From positions 1 through 13,543 of the forward strand of contig JAFGVF010000270.1 of assembly GCA_016938155.1 (NCBI GenBank): DNA of 13,543 nucleotides, in the 5' to 3' direction. This DNA comes from Candidatus Cloacimonadota bacterium. GTDB lineage: Bacteria; Cloacimonadota; Cloacimonadia; Cloacimonadales; JAFGVF01. A program made the position numbers and the translations under genes. The notes beneath the pieces are model-generated. The model saw only the letters and a program-made list of their open reading frames with translations, ran no database searches and had not been told where the DNA came from. Positions 13,534-13,543 of this stretch are shown here, in pieces; position 1 is the stretch's first letter, and the number at the start of each line of letters is the position of its first letter.

Positions 13534-13543
13534 ATGCTAAGTA
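13534..13543 (+). CDS. Start of a gene running off the window edge
   Basis: ATG at 13534 follows a strong ribosome binding site (AAGGAGG, 13523-13529) at a 4-nt spacing and continues in frame (Met-Leu-Ser) to the window end. Only three codons are visible, so nothing can be said about the product. The Shine-Dalgarno can pair within a short hairpin (13514-13518 with 13523-13527, loop GTAC). Confidence 0.55.

Overview
The window is AT-rich (roughly 40% G+C by eye) chromosomal sequence from a Gram-negative, diderm bacterium. The evidence for an outer membrane is a TonB-dependent receptor that begins with a carboxypeptidase-regulatory-like domain and ends in an aromatic residue, paired with a DUF4249-like lipoprotein, plus a second lipoprotein carrying a YkuD L,D-transpeptidase domain and a periplasmic alkaline phosphatase. 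The receptor/DUF4249 pairing is typical of the Fibrobacterota-Chlorobiota-Bacteroidota (FCB) group. The low G+C and overall gene style would fit Cloacimonadota or a relative, but that placement is inference from content, not a database match. There is no sign of phage, insertion sequence, CRISPR array, tRNA or rRNA.

Layout: 1-589 is mostly non-coding and holds a hairpin, a run of five 11-bp tandem repeats, a candidate extended -10 promoter and a possible small gene (458-571). The + strand genes ywbE and a DUF1456/YehS gene follow with an 8-nt overlap. A long U32-family gene (RlhA-like, 661 codons) converges on them from the minus strand. A 760-bp stretch (3268-4030) has no convincing gene but contains a possible decayed reading frame and a strong inverted repeat. 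Next come the TonB-dependent receptor and its lipoprotein partner as a two-gene operon (4031-7294). A bidirectional terminator hairpin separates them from a convergent KtrB/TrkH-type potassium channel subunit (7390-8712, minus). After a 375-bp gap comes a minus-strand obg-dprA operon with a 1-nt intergenic gap, then a divergent L,D-transpeptidase lipoprotein gene (+). An alkaline phosphatase gene (minus) converges on it with only a 5-bp gap. The last 10 bases are the start of another gene behind a strong ribosome binding site.

How the genes work together: the clearest functional unit is the receptor plus lipoprotein, probably an outer-membrane uptake system of unknown substrate. The obg and dprA products (ribosome-associated GTPase and ssDNA-binding RecA loader) appear translationally coupled. 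The L,D-transpeptidase and alkaline phosphatase both act in the envelope but are transcribed toward each other. The ywbE/DUF1456 pair joins two conserved families of unknown function.

For discovery, most of the window is ordinary housekeeping and envelope content, and I do not see a clear new multi-gene system. The points most worth a second look are the 11-bp helically phased repeat array, the candidate small gene upstream of ywbE, the interrupted frame with an inverted repeat at 3361-3678, and the uncharacterised receptor/lipoprotein pair.
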